Shown here: positions 45,831-57,495 of the stretch, one piece after another
Layout: the number at the start of each line of letters is the position of its first letter
How positions within the stretch are numbered: the stretch's first letter is position 1
Assembly: GCA_021014325.1 (NCBI GenBank)
Contig: CM037459.1
Coordinates: 11,255,501-11,319,500 of the forward strand
Reading direction: 5' to 3'
Source of the DNA: Plazaster borealis
Taxonomy: Eukaryota > Echinodermata > Asteroidea > Forcipulatida > Labidiasteridae
Length of the DNA: 64,000 nucleotides
The notes under the pieces: generated by a model
The model's database searches: none
The model's input: the letters and a program-made list of their open reading frames with translations, nothing else
Told to the model about the DNA's origin: nothing
Made by a program: the position numbers and the translations under genes

Positions 45831-48800
45831 ATGGCTGATAACATCTATTTGTACGTCCCAAATATTATTGGTGAGTAGCATTTTATCTTAACACGTTAGT
45901 GTAATTAGTAGAAGTTATATTCATACAGCTAGGAGTCATCGTGATCTGGTCATGACCGCAGATGTCAAAATAATTTTTTAAAAAGGGGTACAGCGCCCCA
46001 TGGGTCGACCGTATGACCGTCTAGTCCAGGCTAAAAGGGTAGTACCGGTACTGAAAGGAACATTTACAGAATTGCTTTTTGCTAACAAAACAGTTAGGCA
46101 CTTTATATAATCCACCATATACATAAACTGACAAACCTGTAGAACTTAGAAGTTTAAGATCGATCGGCCATCTGGGTCACGAGAAAATAGTGAAAAACCG
46201 ATTACACATTTGCATGTGAATGCATGAATAAAACGCTCATGAGCGATAAACTTCAATCGGAAATTAGTTTTATTTATTTCTCAACAAATATGGCATTTCA
46301 GACAGAAATAGTTCTAGGGATGTTTTCTACTACCATCATCGTTAGACCGTGTAAGTTTTTTATAAATCTGGGATCTTAAAGAAAATTTTAATTAGCCTAC
46401 CAGTTCTGTAACGTTCCTTTAAAGCTAGATTAATTTTTCGCAATTCGTGTATACATGTGATAAACTTAATTATTAAGGTTTATTCTGGCACAAAACCCTT
46501 CAATTTCATCGACAAAAAGGGCCGTATATTAATTAAATGTATTAAGCAAATTCGAAATAACTTACATAGGCCTACATGTACTTCAGTGGCTTTAATTATA
46601 TAAATGTTGTTCATATCACTACACATTTTTTTTTTAGCAGGGATATTCTGATTGTGGCTGATGTACCCATAACTGTAGTAAACTGCAACAATTGTAGACC
46701 CTATCTATATCTTTACATGTAGGCCTACTTGTTCCTAGTGTGTGTGGCGCACCATACACAAGTTCTGGTGGCCGGCTAAGGATTCAAATCCTGGTGGTGA
46801 CACTAGTTGTGTCCTTGTGCAAGACACTTTACTTTAATTGCTTCAGAGTGCAATATATATTGGCCTATATCCTCATCAGCGGCAGCGCTACGGGCAAATG
46901 CCCCCCCCCCTCCCAGTATTTTTTTTTTTGCCCCCCAGTTTGCCCCCCCCCCAGTTTTTTCCCTGATGGTGGAAATTGAGTTTAATCCCAAACCATTGCA
47001 CCCAATTTGTTACAATGTTGTTTGCGCTGTAAATAATAAACTCAATTTCATCCATCATATTTAGCTGGCACCATCAAAAAAGCCCAATACACTTTCCATT
47101 TCCGGCAATGTTAATAAAATGTGGATTTATTTATCTGTACAAGCTTGGAAACTTGCTATAAATAGAAATGCATTGTCTGCCCGAAACCGCAAGCAGCCAT
47201 TGTACACGCAGTTCGCACATCAAGTCAAATTCACACAGTGCAAAATCTTATTTCTGGAGTGAATTGTAGGCTTAGGCCTATGCAGTGCACACGACATAAA
47301 CTTGATGATCACGTGGATTGAGGGGTGCTGTATTATGTGTACTGCTAGTTGTTGCGCTTCAACACGTTGGTAAAACAGTTAGTTAAAATGGATATATTAG
47401 AAAGTTTTGCAAGAATTTTTTTTGGAAATACTCCCACTCAAGAATAATGCAGGTGTAAGTTCGTCAAAGTGGTAAGTCAATGCTTTTCTGCAGTACAAAA
47501 TTACATTATAGATTTTTGTTTGCCCCCCCCTAAATTTAAGTTTTCCCCCCTCTTGCCCCCCCCCCCCAGATTAACAGGTCTGGTGCCGCCACTGATCCGC
47601 ATTCTCAAGATGGTGGCACAAGGCCCCATGTAAATAAAAGAAGAAAATTAGGATTTACCTCGACCTGACACCATAGTTTCTTTGTTTTTTGTCCCCGCAG
47701 GCTATGTGAGGCTACTGCTGATTCTACTGGCCTGGTTTTATCTGAGAAATCCTTCCTGGTTTATTGGTTTCTACTTGACATCAGTCATTCTTGATGGTAA
47801 AGAAGTTGTACAAGTCCCTGAAACTTCTTTGAGATTTCATTTTTTCAAATTAGTTTCAATTAGGGATCTTGTGAGTGTTCTCATCAGACTTATTTTTTTG
47901 TTTCAGCAATTTCAAAATTAAGCAATGGTAATTTAAGAAGTAGCTATAGCTAGTAAACTTGTGGATACAACCATGTTTAAAATCTGTTTGGGGAGGAGTA
48001 GTGGCTCTGAAAAGAGCCGGTGTGGTCTCGACATTTCGAACAGTACTCAGCTCGTCTTCACGAGAAGACGAGCAGAGTATAGGCCTACTGTTCAAAACGT
48101 CAAGACCACACGGCTCGAAACGTTGAGACCACACCTACTCGAAACGTCAAGACCACACCAGCTCTTTTCAGAGCCAACACTCCTCCGAAAGAGATTTTAC
48201 TTATGGTTGTACCTGCAAGTTTACTAGTTATAGTTACTTCTTATTTTCCACACCATGCAGAGCTTCAAACATCACTCACATTGGTGATTTGTGGGGTCTA
48301 GTCTTAAAATGCTTGGTTGACTACAGTATTTCAGACTGAATTGTTCTCAGAAGGTTTGATACTAATTAGTGAGAATTCTGGTTGGATAATTGCTTTACAG
48401 TCACATGTTTTAGTTCCTGTAAGGGCAATGCACATTTTCTTTTGTATAGGGCACAAAGGGAGGGATAGGAAAAGACAATTTTTGGAGTATAGAAACAAGA
48501 TATTTACTGAAATATGTGGCATGTACAGTATACATTTTAGGTGATCTTTGTGGCCTTTGATCAGACCTGTGTATAATCCCTGTATTGGATGTTGATAGGG
48601 GGCCTGTAAGATTTCCCTCTCAATTCTGATAAAGTGATTTCGTTTTCATGTAGATTTGGATGGAGCTGTGGCAAGAAGATTACACCAGACATCAACATTT
48701 GGAGCTTGGGTGAGAAATATATCAGTTTGTTGACAGACGACAAATGCTACACCAATGTTGTTAATCTTGTCCCCACTCAATCTATGTTATCCTTTGCCAC

Positions 48801-51800
48801 CAGAGGTTGGACCTATGGATTGGAAACCTTGATGAAGCCCTACGGCTGGGATTTTAATCACTTTGATATCAGATTCTAAAATTGATATGTAATCTATACT
48901 GGAAATATAATGTTGAAATTTGCTATTAATTGTTACATAGTGACTGAAATGTAACTGTTCCCTTCTTGTACCCTTTATAATGTCATGGCAAACAAAGCAA
49001 CATTTTGCGGATTTTACTGTGACGGGTGGAAACTGTATGGTTTTGTTTTGTCAGATTAATGTGTTTAATTCCCTTTGATTTTAACAAAGAGGTAGACCTC
49101 CATGGTTTTACTCTTATATTTATTACTTCTTTGTCTTTCATGCCATTAGATTTCATTTTACAGTTTATTGCATCTGTGGGAGTGTTCTTCAGCCAATCTT
49201 AATCTTAATCTTTGCACCCCATGGTCTTTGTTTATTTGAGCTTGAGAAGTCACAAGTAGCACTAGTCTCATTTGCATATTCCTTTGTATTGATAGTTATT
49301 TCATGTTTATTCGTTAGCTTAGTCATAGCCCAGGATTGCTGTACACTGATTCCTGTGGGTCTTTTTTCATAATCTAAAGTTCAGTTGGTTGCAAGACATC
49401 ATTCTGTAAGGAGGCAAAGTTATAAAGATCCAATTTTGTACAGCGCTGGCTGCGCGCGGTTTCCACTGTTGGAAAAATGGAAATAAAACATTACATCTAT
49501 TCATCATAATGCTGTTTCCAGTCTTGATTTTTGAGCCTGTTACATTACCCTTTTGGCTTAGCCCCAACATTTGAATAAATTATGCAAACATACAACTTTT
49601 TTTATTCATGTTAAAAAAAAAATGTTTGAAAAATGGTAGACAGTTAAAATGTAGATTTTTTTTCTGTTTTGTAGCTCGATGTTGTAATTGATAATATTGG
49701 ACGAGGAATGATTTGGAGTCAACTTTTTAAGGTAAAACGTTTTTTCAATGTACATAAATCATAGAATTTGTCAATTCTTTTTATCTATGTGAACAAAATT
49801 CACTAACTTTACATTTGTTCGATGGTGAAGGCTGGAATTATATGGAGGATTGAGATGGTAATAACGAACTAAAACTGATGATTTGTTCAGGTTACTAATG
49901 TCTTAAACATTAGTGTATCAGACTGCCATATTGACTGCCGTATCCCACCATGCATCTGTCAAGGTTAGTCACATGTCCAAGTTCAATGTTTACTGTCACA
50001 TAGTTCATGTCAGCGGTCAACACGTCATTGTTTAGTGTAGTTGATACCCAGTCATGGTGTATAATCTGTTACAACTACAAAGTTCTTCAGTGAACAAAAA
50101 ACAAAACATTGGTACAACCATGGAGGTAGTGCATTGACCATCGTCTGTTGGTAGCGCATGCTGCAAGTAGAAATACGCAAACATGACAGACGTGTCAAGT
50201 CAGACAGGCAGACTCTGCCTTTAAGACTGATGGAAGAGAATGGGTTACACACCTATGTTCCGAAACCCCTATGTTCTGACACCCCTAGTGTATTTCCTAA
50301 TCCTAACCCTAACCTTAACCCTGACCCTAATCCTAACCCTAACCCTAATCCTAACCCTAACCCTAATTTGTAAATCACACAGGTTTTTTTGGAACATAGG
50401 ACTGTCGGAACATAGGGTTGTCAGAACATAGAATTGTCGGAACATAGTGGTGTCTGAATAATAAACCATTCTTATAAACGCATTTTACACGGGGTCCCAA
50501 TGCGCTGAACAATGAACAGAGAAAACCCTAACATTATATATAATTAGAAGTGAACAGATGGGTTTTAAGATTAGCTTTGAAAGTGTCAAGGGTTGGGGCT
50601 TCCTTGATGAATTTGGGTAGTTTGTTCCAGCAGTCACCAAGATAATGTGCTGAGAATTGCAAAAGAACTCTCTGGCGGGTCATCAACACCTCAACCAAAT
50701 TTTACCTGCAGCCGCTGTGGCAAGATTAGTCTCTCCTGAATAGAACTCACCAGTCAGTAGCCTGCCTGCATTGCACATGGACAGTCTTCCCAAATCTTCA
50801 TTCGAAAAAATACCAAGAGAGATACACTACATGCCATGGTGAACCCAGACTAAGAAATTATTTTTATTGTTTGTTTTATTCCTAGTGGGGTTGTTTTGTT
50901 TCGGCATTGGAGTGGTGTGTTCTAGTTTGTACACACACCGCAGGAGCACAATGGAAGTCAAGCTACAGTCAAGCACCATGGCTCGTTAAAAAAGTTATGG
51001 CAAATGGTGAGTTTATGAAATTTTGTAGTTAAAAAAACTACCCATCTAAAAAAAGGCATTACTTTAACTGTTATTTTAATACAAAAGCACAGCCTTGGAT
51101 TTTTTCCGGTAAACATATTCTGTGGATATGAGGCTGATAACCTTTGACGATAATTGTCTGTATTTTTTTATAAATTATTTTTAATTTGGGGGTTGAAGAA
51201 ATAAAAATTGACTAGAGTGGGACTTGAACCTGGGACCTCCGGATTATCATGCGGGCACTCTTCCAACTGAGCAATCTAGCCCTGGTGTTGGCAGTCTGCC
51301 TATTAAATTTGTCAACATTTTTGTTCGGAGTGCCAGTCAGAAGCCATTCAACATGTAACTGCCGTATCAGGGATCACACTCAAGTTTACGATACAACCTG
51401 GGAAGCGGCAGCAGAGGGATCACCTTGAGGGTGATACAACTTTTTCATTTTAAATATCAAGTGATAAACTACAAGGGAAACGGATTGGGTAAACATATTT
51501 TTAATGAAGAATTCCTTTGCAACAAAGTGCAGTTACCCACTGCTAAAATGTAGGATTGGAACTGCCCCTAGCCACTAGGCAAGCTTGGTGGTCTAGTGAT
51601 GGAACGTCTGCTCTAGAATTACAAAGGAGGTGGGTTCAAGTCCCAACCGAGTAATTTGCCTGTGGTTTTTCATCTCGATTTTTCATTTCAGTACTCCGTA
51701 TAGGCCTACTTGTACAGTGCTTATCACACATCAGTGTATGGGTAAAATACAAATAATTGGCCTGAAGTACAGTTTGAGTACCATGCTTTTTTTTTTCAAA

Positions 51801-53349
51801 TAACATCCAATTAAAAAGTACTTTAAATAATTTGTTTGAAAGACATTTCCGTTATTATATTGTAAATTACAGCCTTAAGAAAAAAATTAATTAGTAAATT
51901 AGGATTCAAAGAAAGTTTCAGTGTTGTTAATGTTTCAATGAAATTTACTCAATTTCATGGATTCATAAAGGTGTAAAATTTGTAATTTTTAAGATGCATT
52001 GGTATACTTGTGAATCATTTTCAGTATCATTAACTAATCTCTCCATAACATTCTTTTGTAGGTTTTAGAACCCCAATTGGGCTGTACACAGTATGGTGCC
52101 TTCATCTGTTACCAGTTTGGTTGTATGCACATATGACTGGGTTCCTGACTGCACACATTCCAAGAAGTGTAGTATATTTTGTGATGAGCATCCTCATTTT
52201 TGGAAGAGCTGTTTGTGCTGCAGTCGAGGTACCATTACTTACTCAATTTACTTAAAACCCTAACCCCCTAAGCATTTCTACAAAGAAGCTTCCACAACCC
52301 ATCATACTCCCAACAGTTTATGTACTGGAACAGTACACAACCCATCATACTTCAACAGGTCCTGTGCTGTTGGACTATGATTTAGTGGGTACTTTTCAAA
52401 GCACTAAACCATCCAAATTCCAACAAAACCATCTGTTTGATTTTGGCAGGCCTGGGGTGGTTAGGGAAGGGATTGTATAGTTTGGTAATTGAAACCCACT
52501 GTTTGTTTCACTCCTATATAGTTGTAGATATTTACCATAAAGCTAACCTGTGAAAATTTCATTTCAAAAGGTGGTAGCTTTTTTAGATATTGCCGAAAAT
52601 CTGGAGCGGTTATGTTCACGCATGAAAATAATCTGCTGTTGGAATACACTATTTTTGGGGATAAAAAGTGATCTTTTTCCATAACCGCAGTACTTTGAAG
52701 TGAAACTTTTCTCAAAATGCATTATACTATCCAAAGGTGCTGAAATTTTTACCAAGTAAGTTTTTATTGCAATTAATTTTCAGAGTCATTACCAAACGTA
52801 TACAGACCCTTGTAAAAGCACCCTTGAACTTCATTGTTCCAAACTAGATTTTAAAATAAAATTCCTATTTATGGCATATTTGGGTTTTTTGTAACTTGGC
52901 CGCAGCACCATGTGACGACTTAAAGGCATCGTACACGTTTGGTAATTGTCAAAGACCAGTGTTCTCATTTGGTGTATCCCAACATATGCATAAAATAACA
53001 AGCCTGTGAAAATTTGGGCTCAATTGGTCATCGAAGTTGCAGAAAATGATGAAAGAAATTACTTCTTTCTCAAAAACTACGCTACTTCAGAGGGAGTCGT
53101 TTCTCACAATGTTTTATACAATGAACAGCTCTCCGTTGCTCATTACCAAGTCAGTTTTTATGCTAATATATATTTTGAGTAATTACCAAACGTGTACAGT
53201 GCCTTTAACAATATAAACCATTCATTTCACAGGTGTATTGCATCTGGGCACACATCCAGCAACTGATCAGCAGCGACATAAGCAGGAAAAATTGTCTCGA
53301 AGAAGAAAAAGACCAGCAGGCGGAGTTGCTGGAGAAGCTCGGCAAGTAG
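45831..53349 (+). CDS. CDP-alcohol phosphatidyltransferase, phosphatidylinositol-synthase-like
   Basis: Integral membrane enzyme expected to transfer a phosphatidyl group from a CDP-activated lipid to an alcohol. Seven exons: 45831-45870, 47701-47796, 48654-48709, 49675-49731, 50886-51006, 52062-52228, 53233-53349; 654 nt, 217 aa, phases compatible. The N-terminus MADNIYLYVPNIIGYVR resembles animal phosphatidylinositol synthase (CDIPT). The complete family catalytic signature D-x2-DG-x2-AR-x8-G-x3-D-x3-D is present at D45, D48-G49, A52-R53, G62, D66 and D70. After that the protein does not resemble CDIPT as I know it: it reads DNIGRGMIWSQLFKWG, then VCTHTAGAQWKSSY, KKVMANGFRTPIGLY, and ends in a charged tail. 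It is thus probably a separate PIS-like clade, with substrate unknown. Length is like CDIPT (213 aa). Confidence 0.85.
46740..46870 (+). mobile_element. SINE-like fragment
   Basis: GGATTCAAATCCTGGTGG resembles a B box; GTGTCCTTGTGCAAGACACT matches the AAGTGTCTTGCTTAAGGACA segment of S2 copy 1 in inverted form. Boundaries uncertain. Confidence 0.5.
46871..47600. mobile_element. Probable transposon with ATCAGCGGCAGC / GCCGCCACTGAT ends and C-rich blocks
   Basis: The left edge ATCAGCGGCAGCGC and right edge GGTGCCGCCACTGAT are imperfect inverted copies. Runs of C interrupted by TTTGCCCCC occur just inside both ends (46897-46950 and 47520-47570). Intron 1 of the phosphatidyltransferase gene. Confidence 0.5.
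47935..48242. mobile_element. Compound foldback element, 308 bp
   Basis: Long pairing arms: AGTAAACTTG/CAAGTTTACT, TACAACCAT/ATGGTTGTA, TGGCTCTGAAAAGAGC/GCTCTTTTCAGAGCCA and GGTGTGGTCT/AGACCACACC. A second hairpin at the centre is CTCGTCTTC-ACGA-GAAGACGAG. AACGTCAAGACCACAC-like units repeat three times in the right arm. Confidence 0.88.
50255..50460. repeat. Interstitial telomere-like tract with flanking minisatellite
   Basis: Degenerate CCCTAA repeats run from about 50296 to 50369 (CCTAACCCTAACCTTAACCC and so on). They are flanked left by two CCTATGTTC-type units and right by four GGAACATAG-type units in inverted orientation, so the tract sits inside an inverted minisatellite. Confidence 0.88.
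51205..51310 (-). mobile_element. tRNA-derived SINE family S4, copy 2
   Basis: Minus strand reads GGGCTAGATTGCTCAGTTGG, then GGTTCAAGTCCCACTCTAGT, preceded by GGCAGACTGCCAACACC as in the copy at 30522. Best preserved of the three. Confidence 0.8.
51480..51765 (+). mobile_element. tRNA-derived SINE family S1, copy 3
   Basis: GGTGGTCTAGTGATGGAACG and GGGTTCAAGTCCCAACCGAG boxes, then the tail with a shorter GTACAGTGCTTATCACACAT. A left partial tail is not evident, unlike the other two copies. Confidence 0.75.
52463..52816 (+). mobile_element. Family A2 foldback element, copy d
   Basis: GGGATTGTATAGTTTGGTAA to CCAAACGTATACAGACCC; shares TAGATATTTACCATAAAGCT and the GATATTGCCGAAAATCTGGA block with the other A2 copies. 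Intron 6 of the phosphatidyltransferase gene. Confidence 0.87.
52920..53208 (+). mobile_element. Family A foldback element, copy 10, palindrome deleted
   Basis: Both ends are intact (TTAAAGGCATCGTACACG / GTGTACAGTGCCTTTAA), but the sequence jumps from GATGAAAGAAA to TTACTTCTTTCTC, losing the roughly 80 bp around the central palindrome. It ends 24 bp before exon 7 of the phosphatidyltransferase gene. Confidence 0.93.
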
Positions 53350-53386
53350 AACATGAGTTACTGGAGAATCTTGGCAAGTAGAACAT
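53323..53386 (+). repeat. 32-bp tandem duplication straddling the stop codon of the phosphatidyltransferase gene
   Basis: Unit 1 (53323-53354) encodes ELLEKLGK-stop and continues AACAT. Unit 2 (53355-53386) repeats it with four substitutions after the stop. Confidence 0.93.
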
Positions 53387-53529
53387 GATACAAGCAATGT
53401 ATAAAGAGTCTTACAAGTTTGTTAAAAGAACAACCAACTTGTTCACCCAAAAACCTTTGTTTTAAAAATCGTTTGGTTTTTGTCAACGTAATGCTGTTAT
53501 AGGACAAATTATGAAGACAAATATATTGC

Positions 53530-54040
53530 AATTGTCAGTGGAGAAAGTTGAATCCATCCATGTTAAGCGAGCAAGTTGACAGCAGTACCAACCGCATCTC
53601 TGGCCGCATTGGGGACAGCATTCAAACGGAGACCAAGGAAATTTCAAAAAGTCGCCTTCAGGCGGTCTTTGGAGATTCAAATCTCTTGACATAGGCCCTA
53701 CTTTGATTGATTTCTAATCAAAGGGGGGCACTTCAGACGAAATAATTTCGCAGGATGCTTTGGCCTACTACCCTTTTCATCTTTATAAAATAGGCTCTCA
53801 GATAAAAAATACATTACCGATGTATGACTCTATCGGTAGGATAACCATCAAATGGGAACGCGATGTCTGCTGCCAAATAGTTTTTCAAAGTCTCTCATTT
53901 AAGACATAAACCACCGAGAGTTATTCCATAGACAAAAATAACATTAATTTTGTTGTATTTACGGGTAGGCATAGCACAATGGTCTCTTTCGGATTACCGT
54001 GCTGGTTACGACGTGTCCATTTTGGCTGTATTTCCATGGT
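53530..54040. repeat. Dispersed segment, copy 1 (second copy at about 55285-55640)
   Basis: Blocks shared in order with 55285-55640: GAATCCATCCA, GTACCAACCGCATC, CTGGCCG, CATTCAAACGGA, AAACCACCGAGAGT, AATTTTGTTGTATTTAC, CACAATGGTCTCT. It lies in the 3' flank or 3' UTR of the phosphatidyltransferase gene. Confidence 0.8.
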
Positions 54041-54407
54041 AGTTCCAAGTAGATATATTTTGTGTCCCTTTAAAAGCTCCGTACCAAGCTAACACAAAAA
54101 TTAATAATAGTACATATATATATTTTTTTGACCTTCATGTGTATCGTAATAAGGTATTGAATGTTGTATTGAATTAATTTCAGGTAGTAATGTTTCTCAG
54201 GACAACTGATATTAGTGTATAGGTGTATTGAGTTTTCAAGTAAAATTGCAGATTAAAAATTGATTTTGGTTTATCATTGGCAATCATCTAGTGGGCAGAT
54301 ATGACCAACCAAAATTTAATATTTTTGCAATGATGTAGTTTCAAGAAAATTAAATGGAATATAAAAGGAGTTTTTTTTGTAATACATGTTCTAGTTCAGT
54401 GTACTGT

Positions 54408-54413
54408 AATAAA
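54408..54413 (+). promoter_or_regulatory. Candidate polyadenylation signal AATAAA
   Basis: AATAAA in GTACTGTAATAAACACAT, about 1.06 kb after the phosphatidyltransferase stop codon. It would give a repeat-containing 3' UTR; use is unproven. Confidence 0.3.
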
Positions 54414-54802
54414 CACATAGACACATTACCTCGCGGTAATATACAGAAACGAGAACGAGTACCCTTGCTTTCAAGTACAAAAGTTACTTATTGAAAACAC
54501 AAGTTTTACTCTAGAACCTTTTCTTTACCCATTTATCTTGTCTATAAAAGGTATTATTGTATTTTATTTCTCTCTAAAAAAAAAACACACAAAAAAAACC
54601 CCAATCCAACAACAATCGGAAAAGCAAGTTCAAAAAGACCGACTTCTCTTTATACCTTCATAAACTGCCGACTGGAGATACCTCGTAGAGGGCGTAGTGC
54701 CCGAAGTATATGGAGGACCTTGAATGCAGAAACATCAGACATACCTAAGGAATCCCGAATTAGACTCACAATAGAAACATAAATAAGGGAAAATGTGTTT
54801 TT

Positions 54803-55192
54803 TTAAAGGCAGGATATACATTTGGTAATTGTCAAAGACCAGTATCCTCACTTGGTGTATCCCGATATGTATAAAATAACAAACCTGTGAAAGTTAGGAC
54901 TCAATTGGTCATCGAAAGATGCAAGAAAATAATGAAAGAAAAACAAACCCCTTGTTGCATTTGAATTGTGTGCTTTCAGATGCCTGAGAAGGGCTTCATG
55001 CCTGAAGCAATTCTCAGATTCAAATTTTGGGTGAACAGAACAAATTACCTCTTTTTGTAAAACTACATTACTTTAAAAGGGTGTCGTTTCTAACAATATT
55101 TCATTATCAACAGCTCTCCGGCGCTCATACAAAGTAAGTTTTTATGGTAATTAACGTTTGGAGTAATTACCAAAGGTTTACCCTCCCTTTAA
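54803..55192 (+). mobile_element. Family A foldback element, copy 11, diverged with a different centre
   Basis: Recognisable arms, but the termini are changed (TTAAAGGCAGGATATACATT / GGTTTACCCTCCCTTTAA). The centre carries a different hairpin, TGAGAAGGGCTTCATGCC + TGAAGCAATTCTCA, resembling those at 35330 and 63680. Confidence 0.85.
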
Positions 55193-55284
55193 ATTGATTC
55201 TTTCTGGTATCTTTTTGTGATAAAACTGAATCGTTGCAAATTAAATTTTACCCAATAAAATAAAATTCACGGTATTTTCATAAA

Positions 55285-55640
55285 GAACGTCGAATCCATC
55301 CACGTTTAGCGAGGTGACAGCGGGTACCAACCGCATCACTGGCCGTATTGAGGTGTCAACATTCAAACGGACACCACGGACATTTCCAATTAGGCGAACT
55401 TTTGGATATTCACATTTTTCGACATACTTTAATTGATTTCTAACGAAGTAATTTCAGACGAAGTAATGGCCCTACCCCCTGTGTCTGCTGCCACCTACAG
55501 TTCTCAAGATCTCAAAGACAGAAACCACCGAGAGTCCTTCGAAAAACAAAAATAACACTAATTTTGTTGTATTTACCGGTAGGCATACCACAATGGTCTC
55601 TCTAGGAATACCGTGCCGGTTACGATTTGTCCACTTGGTA
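55285..55640. repeat. Dispersed segment, copy 2
   Basis: See the copy at 53530-54040. This version is shorter and lacks the block around 53700-53860. CGTTTAGCGAGGTGACAGCG here resembles 35257-35280. Confidence 0.8.
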
Positions 55641-55753
55641 GTTTTAAGTGATCGTTGTTCATGGTTTTGCCGGTCTTGAAATATCGCCTATTGATAGCCA
55701 AGGAGGCAAATGGTATTTGGCTGATTCGGACAAAAATAACCAAAATCTCAGAC

Positions 55754-56126
55754 TTAAAGGCACTGAACACGTTTGGAAATTGTCAAAGACCAGTGTTCTC
55801 ACTTGATGTATCCCAACATATGCACAAAATAACAAGCCTGTGCAAATTTGGGCTCAATTGGTCATCGAAGTTGCAAGAAAATGATGAAAGAAAAAACACC
55901 CTTGTTGTACAAATTTGTGTGCTTCAGATAAGAATAAAAACTTCTTGCAAGAAGTTTTTATTATTTTAGTGAGAAATTACCTCTTTCTCAAAAACTGCGT
56001 TACTTCAGAGGGAGTCGTTTCCTACAATGTTTTATACTATCAACAGCTCTCCGTTGCTTGTTACCAAGTAAGTTTTTATGCTAATATTTGTTTTGAGTCA
56101 TTACCAAACGTGTACGATACCTTTAA
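55754..56126 (+). mobile_element. Family A foldback element, copy 12
   Basis: TTAAAGGCACTGAACACGTT to CGTGTACGATACCTTTAA, palindrome intact near 55935-55958. Confidence 0.95.
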
Positions 56127-56980
56127 ATCAAGTCTAATTGTTTAACGGCACTTAGGCATGAGTCGTCTCGTTTCTGGTGCCTTTCTCATCTTCATCCTAA
56201 CTCATTTGTTGCCGTCTTGCCGAAAATGAAGAAAAACAATCGCAAAGATATTGGACGGTTTCTACATCATCATGCTTATTTCGTAGGTTCATAACAAAAA
56301 TCAATACCATATTTGTCTAAAATTGTTGTGAGTTATTCTTAATATTGATTGATTGATTGATTACTTATCTATTATTCGCTTTCCTTTTGCATGATCAACA
56401 TTCCTTGTCTTTGCTGTATGGACATTCCAAAACGGATTTCAACTAAGGTTCTCGTCTTTGTGGGGCGCCCTCTAGAACTCATGTTGGTTCAGATAGGCAC
56501 ACAGCGTCCTGAATAATGGATGATAACGATTAACCCTTGCTGTTTGATTTGCGGCAAACCGACTGAATTATTTAGTGCAGACTGAAAAGTGCTTTGTTAT
56601 GACTCGCTGGTTGCACGTTGGGTTTCGGATGCTTTATTTTGTTCATGGGGATAAGTTTAGTAATCGCAAGAGCAACTGCCCATCTCCTAGGCCTACGTCA
56701 ATGGCCGTAGAGACGGAAAGCAGATTATGGATTCACTTTATGCAATTATTATAGACTGCAAAAGAGTTTACACTCCGGACTAGCTCTTGAATTAGAATGA
56801 GATCTACTAAAGAAGCAGTATTCTTTATGTATATATTTCGGGGTGGTGGTTTTATGGGTTGGGTGGGAAGGGATGTAGTAGTGTTCCAACTCATTAGACG
56901 ACAGCTGGGGCTTTGATCTGAAGTAGGCCTATAGCCGGTCTTAGAATGAGCAAAAATTTACACTTTTTCCATTATTGTAT
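56127..56980. other. Intergenic, no gene recognised
   Basis: Contains an (ATTG)n run at about 56347-56362. No coding similarity seen. Confidence 0.4.
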
Positions 56981-56984
56981 CTAC

Positions 56985-57490
56985 GGAGCTCTGGAAGTGC
57001 CATCTAACTTGTTGAGATCCTGAGATAATTTATTGCAGGATGGTGACATCATAAACCTATAAGATGACGACATACCGAAACAATTCATTTCGGGATGACG
57101 ACACCTTGAAAGTAGAATGTTAGAATGTGTCGTCTTCCAGATAAATTTATCTCGGGATGACGACATACTGAAAGAAGGGTGTTTTCTTCCAAAGATAATT
57201 TATCTCGGGTGTCGACATCTTCAGGATGTTTTTTATATTATCTCGGAAAGTCGACACTCTACCTCCAGGATGTCGCCATCCCAATATAATTTATCTTGGG
57301 AAGTCGACAACTTTTCATGATGTCGACATCTTAAGATGAAATATATTGGACAAGACGACATCGTACCCTAGGACGTCGTCATCCCGAGAAACAATCATCT
57401 CAGGATGTCGCCACCTTACGTTTATGATTTCACCATTCTGCAGTAAATTATCTCAGGATCTCAACATGTCGGATGGCATTTTTTAGAGCT
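56985..57490. repeat. Degenerate minisatellite of GATGTCGACATC / ATAATTTATCTCGGGATG units
   Basis: Around ten to fifteen variant units combine GATGTCGACATC-like palindromes with AGATAATTTATCTCGGGA. The array is bounded by GGAGCTCTGG on the left and AGAGCTCTG on the right. Confidence 0.8.
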
Positions 57491-57495
57491 CTGTG

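Noticed and set aside
50240..50431. Reading frames of TLTLTL or NPNPNP type
   Set aside because: They are simple translations of the telomere-like CCCTAA tract.
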